Assembly: GCA_964418835.1 (NCBI GenBank)
Contig: CAYQNJ010000002.1
Span: forward strand, 62,001 to 126,000
Direction of reading: 5' to 3'
DNA: 64,000 nt
Origin: UBA9076 sp964418835
GTDB taxonomy: Bacteria; Bacillota_I; Bacilli_A; Erysipelotrichales; Erysipelotrichaceae
The notes beneath the pieces were generated by a model, which saw only the letters and a list, made by a program, of their open reading frames with translations, did no database searches and was not told where the DNA came from. Positions 1 through 8,553 of the stretch are shown here, piece by piece; the first letter of the stretch is position 1; each line of letters starts with the position of its first letter. The translations under genes and the position numbers were made by a program.

Positions 1-1973
1 ATGATGTTATTGAAGATTGTGGTGTTAGTAAAGAACAGTTAGCTTCCGATTTTGATGGTGAAATTGCTGAACTTGTTGAAAGTGTTACAAAGATTGGTAA
101 TTTACAATTTAAGGATGCTAAAGAATATCAAGCTGCAAACCATAGGAAAATATTTATTGCTATGGCTAGAGATGTTAGGGTTATCATTATTAAGTTAGTT
201 GATAGATTACACAATATGAGAACTTTACAGTTTATGGCTGAGGAAAAACAAAAAAGAATTGCTAATGAGACTCTTGATGTTTATGCTCCTATAGCTCATA
301 GACTAGGAATTAGTGAGATAAAAAATGAATTAGAAGATTTAAGTTTTTTATATTTAAATCCTATTGAATATAGAAGAATTGCTCAATTAGTTGAAGCTAA
401 AAAGAGTGAGAGAGATGCAATGGTTAAGAAGATGATTGAGGATATTAGTGAAATGTTAGCTGAAAATCATCTTAAATTTAGAATCTTTGGTAGAAGTAAA
501 CATCTTTATAGTATTTATAGAAAGATGACACAAAAGAATAAAAGGTTTGAAGAGATTCTTGATTTATTAGCTATTAGAATAGTTACTCATAGTGAATTAA
601 ACTGTTATGAAGTTTTGGGTTACATACATGCAAAATATAGACCAATTCCTGGTAGGTTAAAGGATTATATTGCAATGCCTAAAATGAATATGTATCAATC
701 ATTACATACAACAATAGTAGGAGATTTAGGAAGTATATTTGAGATACAAATTAGAACTGAAGAAATGGATAGCATTGCTGAAAGGGGTATTGCTGCTCAT
801 TGGATTTATAAGGAAGGTTCTAAGTATGATGCTAATAAGGAACAAAGAGAGATAGAAGAGAAATTAAGTTGGTTTAAGGAGTTTACTGTTTTAACTGGTG
901 AAAATGAGAATGAAGATCCAACAGATTATATGGAAACTCTAACTAAGGATATCTTTGAGGCAAATGTATATGTAATGACACCTAAAGGAAAGGTTATTGA
1001 TTTACCTAATGGATCTACTCCAATAGATTTTGCATATAGAATACACACAGATGTGGGACATTCTACTGTTGGTGCTATAGTGAATGATGCATTAGTACCT
1101 TTAAATACTACTTTAAAAACAGGTGATGTGATACAAATTAGAACTAGCAAACAAATTACAGGTCCAAGTGAAGACTGGTTAAAGTTTGTTAAAACAAATC
1201 AAGCAAAGAATAAGATTAAAAATTTCTTGGCTAAAAAAGAAATTGAGAGAAGACAAGAAAAGGTTGAAGCTGGTGAAAAGATATTATCGGATGAACTTAA
1301 AAAGCGTGGATTTGAAGTTAAGGAATATCTAGATAAGAAGAAATTAGAACAAGTTTATGGGCATTTTCAAGTTGATAATTATACTGACTTAATGTATGGA
1401 ATTTCAGTTAAATCAATAAATCAAACATCTGTAGTAGAAAAGGTCACAAATCAAAAAAGACCTATAATGGATGCTGAATTTATTAGTAAGTTAGTTAATA
1501 AAGAACCTAGTAAAAAACAATCAACTTCAAAGAATGGACTAAGAGTTCAAGGTGTTGATTCAATGATGATGTCTTTAGCTCAATGTTGCAATCCTGTCTA
1601 TGGTGATAAAATTATAGGTTATATTACAAAAGGTCAAGGTGTTAAGGTACATCGGGTAGAGTGTCCTAACGTAATAAATATGAAGAAAAGATTAATTGAT
1701 GTTGAGTGGGATGAAAATGTTAAGGATATTAAGTACGATGCTAATGTTATAGTTATATCTAGGGATAGAAATTTCTTGTTAACTGATATTGTGACTGTTA
1801 TTTCTCAATATAAAGGAGCTTTAAAGTTAATTAATTCAGCTGTTAACCAAGAAGATTTAACTACAACAACTAAAATGACAATTCAGGTTAGTGATAATGA
1901 ACACTTAAATGTTATATGTGCTAACTTAAGAAAAGTTGATAGTGTTATTAGTGTTGAAAGAATGTTTATTTAG
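1..1973 (+). CDS. rel: Bifunctional (p)ppGpp synthetase/hydrolase Rel, 5'-truncated by the window edge
   Basis: Makes and degrades the alarmone (p)ppGpp from GTP/GDP and ATP, governing the stringent response. The frame is open to the left edge: bases 1-2 complete a codon that is probably the His of the HD hydrolase motif, followed by DVIEDCG at bases 3-23. An ATG at 162 is internal, not the start. Downstream come the synthetase domain (FGRSKHLYSIYRKM, YQSLHT, EIQIRT), a TGS domain (VYVMTPKGKVIDLPNGSTP), a Cys-containing region (AQCCNPVYGD) and a C-terminal ACT domain (VIVISRDRNFLLTDIV). About 656 residues are visible. The HD and synthetase motifs are both intact, so a bifunctional enzyme is expected. 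It lies upstream of hisS-aspS, an order also found in Bacillus. Confidence 0.97.
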   Translation, partial: DVIEDCGVSKEQLASDFDGEIAELVESVTKIGNLQFKDAKEYQAANHRKIFIAMARDVRVIIIKLVDRLHNMRTLQFMAEEKQKRIANETLDVYAPIAHRLGISEIKNELEDLSFLYLNPIEYRRIAQLVEAKKSERDAMVKKMIEDISEMLAENHLKFRIFGRSKHLYSIYRKMTQKNKRFEEILDLLAIRIVTHSELNCYEVLGYIHAKYRPIPGRLKDYIAMPKMNMYQSLHTTIVGDLGSIFEIQIRTEEMDSIAERGIAAHWIYKEGSKYDANKEQREIEEKLSWFKEFTVLTGENENEDPTDYMETLTKDIFEANVYVMTPKGKVIDLPNGSTPIDFAYRIHTDVGHSTVGAIVNDALVPLNTTLKTGDVIQIRTSKQITGPSEDWLKFVKTNQAKNKIKNFLAKKEIERRQEKVEAGEKILSDELKKRGFEVKEYLDKKKLEQVYGHFQVDNYTDLMYGISVKSINQTSVVEKVTNQKRPIMDAEFISKLVNKEPSKKQSTSKNGLRVQGVDSMMMSLAQCCNPVYGDKIIGYITKGQGVKVHRVECPNVINMKKRLIDVEWDENVKDIKYDANVIVISRDRNFLLTDIVTVISQYKGALKLINSAVNQEDLTTTTKMTIQVSDNEHLNVICANLRKVDSVISVERMFI

Positions 1974-2024
1974 TTTTATAATTGATATAAATTCTATGAA
2001 AAAGAGGTTTATTAGTTTGTTATT

Positions 2025-2196
2025 ATAGAGAGCTAACATTTGGTGGAAGTTAGTATAATGATTGGTAAATTGACACTTTGGAGAAGTTATTTTGAATAAT
2101 TAGAAATAACCGTTTACTGCGTTAAAGTATCGAGAGCATCGTTTGATGAATTAAGGTGGTATCGCGCAAAAGCGTCCTTATTAGGGCGTTTTTATT
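2025..2196 (+). promoter_or_regulatory. T-box leader of hisS-aspS
   Basis: Untranslated leader that senses uncharged tRNA. The T-box core AAGGTGGTATCGCG is at 2153-2166, followed by a terminator hairpin (AGCGTCCT / AGGGCGT, 2171-2189) with a T-run, then the hisS ribosome site AAGGAGGA at 2201-2208. Stem I holds the usual GGTGGAAG distal element (2042-2049). On its 3' side is GACAC (2072-2076), which contains both an Asp codon (GAC) and a His codon (CAC) in overlapping frames. This is fitting for a leader in front of hisS and aspS. The exact 5' end is inferred. Confidence 0.9.
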
Positions 2197-2213
2197 TTAT
2201 AAGGAGGAATATT

Positions 2214-3482
2214 ATGGCATATCAAGTACCTAGAGGAACACAGGATATTTATGGTGAAGATGTTTTAAAATGGAGAAGTGTTGAAGAGATTATATATAAC
2301 TTGTGCGAGTTATATAGATATGAAGAAATTAGAACACCTATCTTTGAAGATACTAAAGTATTTAAAAGAGAAAATGATAGTTCTGATATGGTTAATAAAG
2401 AGATGTATACCTTTAGTATGGGAAGAGATAGTTTTACTTTAAGACCTGAAGGAACTGCAGGAGCTATAAGAGCATTTGTACAAAACAAGTTATATGGTTC
2501 TTTAGAAATGCCTGCTAAGTTATTTTATATGGGGCCTATGTTTAGACATGAAAGACCTCAAAAAGGAAGATATAGACAATTTCATCAATTTGGGATTGAA
2601 AATATAGGTATAAAGAATCCTATTGCGGATGCTGAAGTTATTGCGATTGGTTATAACTTATTAAAAAAGGTTGGTATAAAACAAGTTTCTGTATTAATTA
2701 ATACATTGGGAGATGATGAATCTAGAAAGAACTATAAGGATGATTTAAGAAATCATTTCAAGGATCATTTGGATGAGTTATGTCCTGATTGTCAAAGAAG
2801 GTATGAACAAAATCCATTAAGGATACTTGATTGTAAGGTTGATTATGATAAAGAAATAGTAAAGAACGCACCTTTAATTGATGGTAGTTTAAATGAGGAT
2901 AGTAAGGAATACTTTAATAAGGTACTAAAAGCTTTAGAAGAATTAAACATACCTTATACAATTGAGAATAGATTAGTTAGAGGTTTAGATTATTATACGC
3001 ACACAGTGTTTGAAGTAGTTTCTACTCATCCTGATTCTGGGGCTCAAGCAACTGTTTTTGGTGGTGGTAGATACGATAGTCTTGTTAATTACTTTGGTGG
3101 ACCTGAAATGTCTGGAGTTGGATTTGCGGTTGGACTAGAAAGATTATTAATGTTTGCACAACTTGAAGGTATTAAGTTATATGATGAAAATGATTTAGGT
3201 GTTTATGTGATTAGCTTAGGTAATGTAGGAGTTAATGCCTTAAAGGTTGCTCAAATGTGTAGAGATGCTGGTTATAGTTGTGAATTAAATATGGTTGAAA
3301 GATCAATGAAGTCTCAGTTTAAGTCAGTAGATAGAAAAAAATCAAAGGTTGTCATTATTATTGGTGAAGATGAGGTTAAAAATAATGTTGTGAATATTAA
3401 AGATATCGCAACTCAAAATCAAGTTACAATTGGAGTTAATGATGTAGTAAAAAAATTAGAAGAGTTTTTAGGGAGTAGATAA
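2214..3482 (+). CDS. hisS: Histidyl-tRNA synthetase
   Basis: Charges tRNA-His with histidine using ATP, in the cytoplasm. The 422-residue length is normal. Class II motif 2 is seen as GPMFRHERPQKGRYRQFHQ, the histidine-specific signature as RGLDYYTHTVFE near residue 260, and motif 3 as GVGFAVGLERLLMF. The C-terminal anticodon-binding domain follows (LGVYVISLG onward). The ATG has an AAGGAGGA site 5-6 bases upstream and sits just after the T-box terminator. aspS follows after 2 bases, so the two are one operon under the same tRNA-sensing leader. Confidence 0.98.
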   Translation: MAYQVPRGTQDIYGEDVLKWRSVEEIIYNLCELYRYEEIRTPIFEDTKVFKRENDSSDMVNKEMYTFSMGRDSFTLRPEGTAGAIRAFVQNKLYGSLEMPAKLFYMGPMFRHERPQKGRYRQFHQFGIENIGIKNPIADAEVIAIGYNLLKKVGIKQVSVLINTLGDDESRKNYKDDLRNHFKDHLDELCPDCQRRYEQNPLRILDCKVDYDKEIVKNAPLIDGSLNEDSKEYFNKVLKALEELNIPYTIENRLVRGLDYYTHTVFEVVSTHPDSGAQATVFGGGRYDSLVNYFGGPEMSGVGFAVGLERLLMFAQLEGIKLYDENDLGVYVISLGNVGVNALKVAQMCRDAGYSCELNMVERSMKSQFKSVDRKKSKVVIIIGEDEVKNNVVNIKDIATQNQVTIGVNDVVKKLEEFLGSR

Positions 3483-3484
3483 AT

Positions 3485-5221
3485 ATGGAAAGAACATGTA
3501 GTAATGGTAGTTTAAGAATTAGTGATGTTGGAAAAGAAGTTACTTTAATAGGTTGGGTAGGTAAAAGAAGAAACTTTGGTGCTTTAGTTTTTATTGATTT
3601 AAGAGACCATACTGGAATTACTCAAATAGTTTTTGATGAATCAATGGAAGAAAAAGTTAAGGATGTAAGAAATGAATATGTATTACAAGTAAAAGGTACT
3701 GTTTTTGAAAGGAAAGATAAGAATCCTAAAATACCTACAGGTGATATAGAGATTAGATGTAGTGATGTTAAGGTTATTAATAAATCTAAAACAACACCTA
3801 TGTTGATACAAGATGATACTGATGCGTTAGAAGATACAAGACTTAAATATAGATATTTAGATTTAAGAAGAAATATTTTACAAGAAAACTTAAGACTAAG
3901 ACATCAAGTTTGTATGATTACTAGAAATCATTTATCTAGTGAAGGATTTATTGAAGTAGAAACTCCAATTCTATGTAAGTCTACCCCTGAAGGTGCTAGG
4001 GATTATTTAGTTCCTAGTAGAATTTTTAAAGGTAATTTTTATGCGTTGCCCCAATCTCCACAAATCTATAAACAATTATTAATGATTGGTGGAGTAGAAA
4101 AGTACTTTCAAATCGCAAGATGTTTTAGAGATGAAGATTTAAGAGCTGATAGACAACCAGAGTTTACTCAAATAGATATTGAGATGTCTTTTGTGGAAGA
4201 AGAAGATGTTTGGAATATGGTTGAATCGTTAATGAATAAAATTTTTAAAGAAATTAAAAACATTGATTTAAAACCATTTGTAAGAATAAGTTATGATGAA
4301 TGTATGAGAAGGTTTGGTAGTGATAAACCAGATTTAAGATTTGGTTTAGAGCTAAATGATGTTACTGAGGTATTTAAAAATACTGAATTTACAATATTTA
4401 AAAACATTTATGAATCTAAAGGTAAGATTAATTGTTTAGTTTTAAAGGATAAAGCAAGTAACTTTTCAAGAAAAGATTTAGATAAACTTCAAGACTTTGT
4501 GAAGGTTTATGGGGCTAAGGCTTTATCTTATTTGAAGGTTGATAATGATGGTATTAGTGGAAGTGTAGCTAAGGTAATTAGTGAGCAAGAAAAAGAAGGT
4601 TTAAGAGAGTTATTAAAACTTGAAAGTAATGATTTAATATTAATTGTGGCAGATGAAGGTAAAGTTTCAAATGTAGCATTAGGTGCTTTAAGAAATAAAC
4701 TAGGTCATGATTTAGATTTAATTGATAAAACAAAATATGAATTCTTATGGGTTACTGATTTCCCTATGTTTGAATACTCTAAAGAAGAAGATAGATATAT
4801 GGCTGCACATCATCCATTTACTTCTATTAAAGAAGAGTATGTGGATAAGCTATTTAGTGATCCAGGCAGTGTTTATTCTAGAGCCTATGATTTAGTTTTA
4901 AATGGTTATGAATTATTGAGTGGTTCAATTAGAATACATGACCAAGATTTACAAGCTAAAGTATTTAAAGCTTTAGGTATTAGTGATGAAGAGGCAAAGA
5001 GTAGATTTGGATTCTTCTTAGAAGCGTTTAACTATGGTACTCCTCCTCATGGTGGAGTAGGTATAGGATTAGAAAGACTTATTATGATTTTAGTAGGAAC
5101 TGAAAACATAAGAGATGTAGTCGCATTCCCTAAAACAGCTAGTGCTTCTGATTTAATGAGTGAGGCACCTGATATAGTTGATATAAAACAACTTGATGAA
5201 CTTGGTATTAAATTAAAGTAA
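3485..5221 (+). CDS. aspS: Aspartyl-tRNA synthetase
   Basis: Charges tRNA-Asp with aspartate. The 578-residue protein has the bacterial AspRS layout: N-terminal OB-fold anticodon-binding domain (VTLIGWVGKRRNFGALVFIDLRD), class II catalytic core with motif 2 (CFRDEDLRADRQPEFTQID), the inserted GAD domain in the middle, and motif 3 (GVGIGLERLIMILVG) near the C-terminus. It follows hisS by 2 bases and shares its T-box. A 6S-like RNA gene with its own promoter lies directly downstream. Whether it also aspartylates tRNA-Asn cannot be read with certainty. Confidence 0.98.
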   Translation: MERTCSNGSLRISDVGKEVTLIGWVGKRRNFGALVFIDLRDHTGITQIVFDESMEEKVKDVRNEYVLQVKGTVFERKDKNPKIPTGDIEIRCSDVKVINKSKTTPMLIQDDTDALEDTRLKYRYLDLRRNILQENLRLRHQVCMITRNHLSSEGFIEVETPILCKSTPEGARDYLVPSRIFKGNFYALPQSPQIYKQLLMIGGVEKYFQIARCFRDEDLRADRQPEFTQIDIEMSFVEEEDVWNMVESLMNKIFKEIKNIDLKPFVRISYDECMRRFGSDKPDLRFGLELNDVTEVFKNTEFTIFKNIYESKGKINCLVLKDKASNFSRKDLDKLQDFVKVYGAKALSYLKVDNDGISGSVAKVISEQEKEGLRELLKLESNDLILIVADEGKVSNVALGALRNKLGHDLDLIDKTKYEFLWVTDFPMFEYSKEEDRYMAAHHPFTSIKEEYVDKLFSDPGSVYSRAYDLVLNGYELLSGSIRIHDQDLQAKVFKALGISDEEAKSRFGFFLEAFNYGTPPHGGVGIGLERLIMILVGTENIRDVVAFPKTASASDLMSEAPDIVDIKQLDELGIKLK

Positions 5222-5262
5222 TTTTTTATCAATCATATTTCACATAAAAATATATAGTGGTG

Positions 5263-5271
5263 TGATATAAT
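5263..5271 (+). promoter_or_regulatory. Extended -10 promoter of the 6S-like RNA
   Basis: TGATATAAT (5263-5271) is a perfect extended -10 element. Seven bases after it, position 5278 is the first base of the closing stem of the RNA, so the promoter and the predicted 5' end agree. No good -35 at normal spacing is seen. Confidence 0.75.
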
Positions 5272-5277
5272 TAAATC

Positions 5278-5430
5278 ACCAGAAGGGAACAATATATTTC
5301 CTACAATTTGATATACGGGAAGCAAAAGTTATTTCTTTGTGTTGAATACCTAATTTATTAGGGATCCTAAAAAGATATACAAGCATCCCACCTAGACATA
5401 CTAGGGACATATCACCCTTTTGGTTTTTTT
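5278..5430 (+). ncRNA. ssrS: 6S-like RNA (RNA polymerase regulator)
   Basis: 6S RNA mimics an open promoter and binds housekeeping RNA polymerase. A non-coding stretch of about 153 bases is closed by a 10-bp stem (ACCAGAAGGG 5278-5287 with CCCTTTTGGT 5415-5424) running into seven Ts, which serves as its terminator. An internal stem (GGGAaGC 5317-5323 with GCaTCCC 5383-5389) sits above a large central bubble of roughly 25-30 bases per strand. An apical hairpin CCTAA/TTAGG (5349-5362) is further in. A closing stem, large bubble and long imperfect apical stem is the 6S shape. From memory, the Bacillus 6S-1 gene also lies beside aspS. No covariance model could be run. Confidence 0.82.
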
Positions 5431-5488
5431 AATTCTTGTAATGAAGTTTAAAAAAAGATAGAATATACAATTAGATAGGTGGTGTATT

Positions 5489-5701
5489 ATGACACAATTT
5501 TGGTCTTCAGTATTATATTTTGTTTTTGGTGGAGTAGTAGGTGGAGCTTTAGGTTTTTATTTTACTAAACGTTATTTTGAAAAACAATTAAAGGAAAATC
5601 CTCCAATAAATGAAAAAATGATAAGAGCAATGTTTTTACAAATGGGTAGAAAACCATCAGAAGCTCAAATTAAACAAATTATGAAATCAATGGGACAATA
5701 A
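5489..5701 (+). CDS. YneF family (UPF0154) small membrane protein
   Basis: A 70-residue protein with one N-terminal membrane segment (residues about 7-25, VLYFVFGGVVGGALGFYF) and a charged cytoplasmic tail. It ends in the family's typical MIRAMFLQMGRKPSEAQIKQIM segment. YneF-like proteins are conserved in Bacilli and related lineages, and their function is not established. A clear AGGTGGTG site precedes the ATG. It sits just downstream of the 6S-like RNA terminator and 10 bases upstream of the transglycosylase gene, so the two are probably cotranscribed. Confidence 0.9.
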   Translation: MTQFWSSVLYFVFGGVVGGALGFYFTKRYFEKQLKENPPINEKMIRAMFLQMGRKPSEAQIKQIMKSMGQ

Positions 5702-5711
5702 CCATAAATAA

Positions 5712-6428
5712 ATGTTTAAAAAACTAAAAAAAGCTTTAGCTTTAATAATAATCATTGGTATTATTGTGATTGGTTTAGTTGGTGGAAACTTGTTTTTTCA
5801 GGGTCAAAAAAGATATGAGGAAGCAATTAATGAAAAACCGATTAAAGAGGCTGTAAATGAGATTATAAATAGAGAAGATTATTTACCTTATGAATCAATA
5901 GATAAGGATTTTCTTGATGCTTTAGTATCAATTGAAGATCATAGGTTTTATGAAAGAAAAGGAATAGATATAATTTCTATTGGAAGAGCTTTTGTGATTA
6001 ATATGATTAGTGGTACTTTACAGCAAGGTGGAAGTACAATTACTCAGCAATTAGCAAAAAACATTTATTTTTCTCATAATAAATCTATTACTAGAAAAGT
6101 TGCGGAAGTTTTCTTTGTGTATGATTTTGAAAGTATGTATAGCAAAGAAGAAATTTTAGCGATGTATGCCAATATTATTTACTATGGTGATGGCTATACA
6201 GGGATAAATAATGCGAGCAAAGGTTATTTTAATAAAGATGCTAATGATTTGAACTTATATGAAGCAACTGTACTTGCTGGACTTCCTCAGTCTCCAAGTA
6301 AATTTCAATTGAGTAATGGGTTTAAAGAAATAAATAAAAGACAAGAAGCTGTGCTTGATTCCATGGTTAAAAATATGTATATAAGCAAGGAAGAAAGAAC
6401 AGAAATATTGAAATTACAACCAAAATAA
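5712..6428 (+). CDS. Monofunctional peptidoglycan glycosyltransferase (GT51)
   Basis: Polymerises lipid II into glycan strands at the outer face of the membrane. The 238-residue protein has an N-terminal membrane anchor (residues about 9-28) and a single GT51 domain. Its hallmark motifs are EDHRFYERKG, whose Glu is the expected catalytic base, and GGSTITQQLAKN. No transpeptidase domain follows, so it resembles MtgA/SgtB-type enzymes rather than class A PBPs. It follows the YneF-like gene by 10 bases and ends at a strong terminator. The ATG lacks a strong ribosome site and may depend on coupling to the upstream gene. Confidence 0.92.
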   Translation: MFKKLKKALALIIIIGIIVIGLVGGNLFFQGQKRYEEAINEKPIKEAVNEIINREDYLPYESIDKDFLDALVSIEDHRFYERKGIDIISIGRAFVINMISGTLQQGGSTITQQLAKNIYFSHNKSITRKVAEVFFVYDFESMYSKEEILAMYANIIYYGDGYTGINNASKGYFNKDANDLNLYEATVLAGLPQSPSKFQLSNGFKEINKRQEAVLDSMVKNMYISKEERTEILKLQPK

Positions 6429-6429
6429 T

Positions 6430-6457
6430 GAGTTAAAATGAAATTTAACTCTTTTTT
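6430..6457 (+). terminator. Rho-independent terminator after the GT51 gene
   Basis: GAGTTAAA (6430-6437) pairs perfectly with TTTAACTC (6444-6451) around a 6-base loop and is followed by six Ts. Confidence 0.88.
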
Positions 6458-6518
6458 ATGCAATATCGTTTCACAAATCTAAAATATCAAGTATTATAAA
6501 TTAGAATGTGAGATATTT

Positions 6519-7295
6519 ATGGAGAACAAAATAATATTAGAACTATTAGAAGGTGTACAACAAAATCCTGATGCTGCAAGAGGTATTAAGGAAAATCCAA
6601 AAGAAACAATTAAACAATTATTACCAAATGCATCAGATGATGATATCGGGGAAGTCATTACTGAATTAAATGATCTTCCAGAAGGAACTGATATCTCTAG
6701 ACTTAATTTAGGTGGAATTAATATTTCTTCTTTATTAGGTTTACTATTAGGTGGGAATAATAATCAATCAAGTGGATTGGGTTTAGGTAGTATTTTATCA
6801 CTTTTAAGTTTGTTTACAGGTGCTAATAAACCTCAACAAAGCACAGGTGGTTTAGGTTCACTTTTAGGAATGGGCGCTCAACCTCAGCAAAATACAGGCT
6901 TAGGATCTTTATTTGGAATGGGAACTCAACAACAAGCACCTAGTGGTGGAGTTGGTGATTTATTATCATTGCTTGCTGGAGGTAATCAACCTCAACAAAA
7001 TATCAACACTAACCAAAATGTAAACATTAATGAATTACTTGGTTTGTTAAATGCTAATAAACCACAACCTCAAACTAATCAAAGTGTTAATCTAGGTGAT
7101 TTATTGAGTGTTTTAAATGGTAATCAACCACAAAACAATCAAACTATTACACAATTAAGCAATAATAGTTCTACAAAACCAAAACCAAGTGGCTTGGGTG
7201 GAAGTATTGTTAATTCATTAGCTGATAGAGATGGTGATGGTGATGTTGATATAAATGATATTGCAAACATTGCTTCTAACTTCTTAAAGAAATAA
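6519..7295 (+). CDS. Low-complexity Gly/Gln/Asn-rich protein with a C-terminal EF-hand/dockerin-like calcium loop
   Basis: Function unknown. Residues 1-75 are acidic and predicted helical (TIKQLLPNASDDDIGEVITE). Residues about 70-210 form imperfect repeats of roughly 20-30 residues on the theme GLGSLLxxG...QPQQN, very rich in Gly, Leu, Gln and Asn. The C-terminus carries DRDGDGDVDIND (about 236-247), a canonical 12-residue EF-hand loop with acidic ligands at 1, 3, 5, 9 and 12, as in half of a type I dockerin repeat. No signal peptide or membrane segment is seen, so it is probably cytoplasmic. It has its own terminator-bounded unit upstream of the sortase. A self-assembling or matrix-like role is only a guess. 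Confidence 0.85.
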   Translation: MENKIILELLEGVQQNPDAARGIKENPKETIKQLLPNASDDDIGEVITELNDLPEGTDISRLNLGGINISSLLGLLLGGNNNQSSGLGLGSILSLLSLFTGANKPQQSTGGLGSLLGMGAQPQQNTGLGSLFGMGTQQQAPSGGVGDLLSLLAGGNQPQQNINTNQNVNINELLGLLNANKPQPQTNQSVNLGDLLSVLNGNQPQNNQTITQLSNNSSTKPKPSGLGGSIVNSLADRDGDGDVDINDIANIASNFLKK

Positions 7296-7334
7296 ACATT
7301 TAAAGATTTGGACAAAATAAGATAGAATAAATAT

Positions 7335-8060
7335 ATGAAGAAATTTATATATTTATTTTTTATTTTATTTTGTATATTAGTAGGATATTTTTTATTTATT
7401 AATTTTTCTAGAGAAGAAATTATTGCTAGACAAGCAAGTAATCAAGTAAAAATTAAAAGAGAACCTATAGTTATAGAAGAAATAGTGGATTTAACTAAGT
7501 TTAATGAGAATAAGGCTATTAATAGTGATTATTTAGGTGATATGAAGATAGAGAATCTTATAGATGAACACTTTGTACAAACTATAGATAATGAATACTA
7601 TTTAAGTCATGATTTTAATAAAAATGAATTTTCTCAAGGAACTGTATTTCTTGATTATAGAAATTCTTTAGATGATCAAAATATTATCTTGTATGGACAT
7701 TATGTATATAAAGATGAAAATGCTATGTTTTCTCCATTGCATTTGTTAAAAGAGGAAGAAAACTATGAGAAATATAAGAATATCAAATTAGATTTTGGTA
7801 ATGAAGTTAAAGAATATGTGGTTAGTAAAGTTTATTATTATATGATGGGAAGTGAAACACTTATTTATTACAATACTAATTATAGCGATGAGGATTTAAA
7901 TAAATATTTAAGTTATGTTGATGAATCAAAGTTTTATGATACTGGTGTTGAAATAGGTAAAGGTGATAGATTTCTGTCATTACAAACATGTGTTAGAAAT
8001 AGAGATGATTTAAGATTAATTATCGTAGCAAAGGAGATTAACAATGAAAGAAATAATTGA
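7335..8060 (+). CDS. srtB: Class B-type sortase
   Basis: Membrane-anchored cysteine transpeptidase that cleaves sorting signals and attaches proteins to the cell wall or to each other. The 241-residue protein has an N-terminal membrane anchor (residues 4-23) and the full catalytic set: His122 in YGHYV, Cys219 in SLQTC, Arg227 in RLIIVAK. The SQGTVFLDYRN segment before the His is typical of class B enzymes. No substrate with a sorting signal is visible in the window. The ATG has no ribosome site, and a TAGAAT box ends 6 bases before it, so the message may be leaderless. It overlaps pyrR by 17 bases. Confidence 0.9.
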   Translation: MKKFIYLFFILFCILVGYFLFINFSREEIIARQASNQVKIKREPIVIEEIVDLTKFNENKAINSDYLGDMKIENLIDEHFVQTIDNEYYLSHDFNKNEFSQGTVFLDYRNSLDDQNIILYGHYVYKDENAMFSPLHLLKEEENYEKYKNIKLDFGNEVKEYVVSKVYYYMMGSETLIYYNTNYSDEDLNKYLSYVDESKFYDTGVEIGKGDRFLSLQTCVRNRDDLRLIIVAKEINNERNN

Positions 8061-8553
8061 TAAGACTGGAATTTCTAGGTCGCTAGCAAGAATTGCGCAT
8101 GAAATAATTGAAAAAAATAAAGGTGTAAAAGATGTTGTTTTAATTGGCATTAAAACAAGAGGGATTTATTTAGCTAGAAGACTTAGTGCTTTAATAGAAG
8201 AATATGAAGGGGTTAAAGTACCTAGTGGAACAATTGATATTTCATATTGGAGAGATGATATTAAGCATTACAATTTAGATAAACCTAAATTAGATACTGA
8301 TGTTGAAGATAAAATAGTGGTTATTGTTGATGATGTTTTAAATTCTGGTAGAACTGTTAGGGCTGCCATGGATGGTATTTTAGATAATGGAAGGGCTAGA
8401 GAAATACATTTAGCTGTTTTAGTTGATAGAGGACACAGACAACTTCCTATAAGGGCGGATTATGTAGGGAAAAATGTTCCAACATCTACTAGTGAAAATA
8501 TTGTTGTGAAACTTGAAGAGTGTGATGATGGCGAAGGGATATTTATAGAATAG
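8044..8553 (+). CDS. pyrR: PyrR bifunctional pyr regulator / uracil phosphoribosyltransferase
   Basis: RNA-binding attenuator of pyrimidine genes that senses UMP/UTP and has weak uracil phosphoribosyltransferase activity. The 169-residue protein has the phosphoribosyltransferase fold with the PRPP loop VVIVDDVLNSGRT at residues about 92-104, and the PyrR-typical segment SGTIDISYWRDDI near residue 61. It is not next to pyrimidine biosynthesis genes here. The matching RNA target is in front of the uracil permease gene near 49.84 kb. It overlaps the sortase gene and the downstream MATE start by one base (TAGTG). Confidence 0.95.
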   Translation: MKEIIDKTGISRSLARIAHEIIEKNKGVKDVVLIGIKTRGIYLARRLSALIEEYEGVKVPSGTIDISYWRDDIKHYNLDKPKLDTDVEDKIVVIVDDVLNSGRTVRAAMDGILDNGRAREIHLAVLVDRGHRQLPIRADYVGKNVPTSTSENIVVKLEECDDGEGIFIE

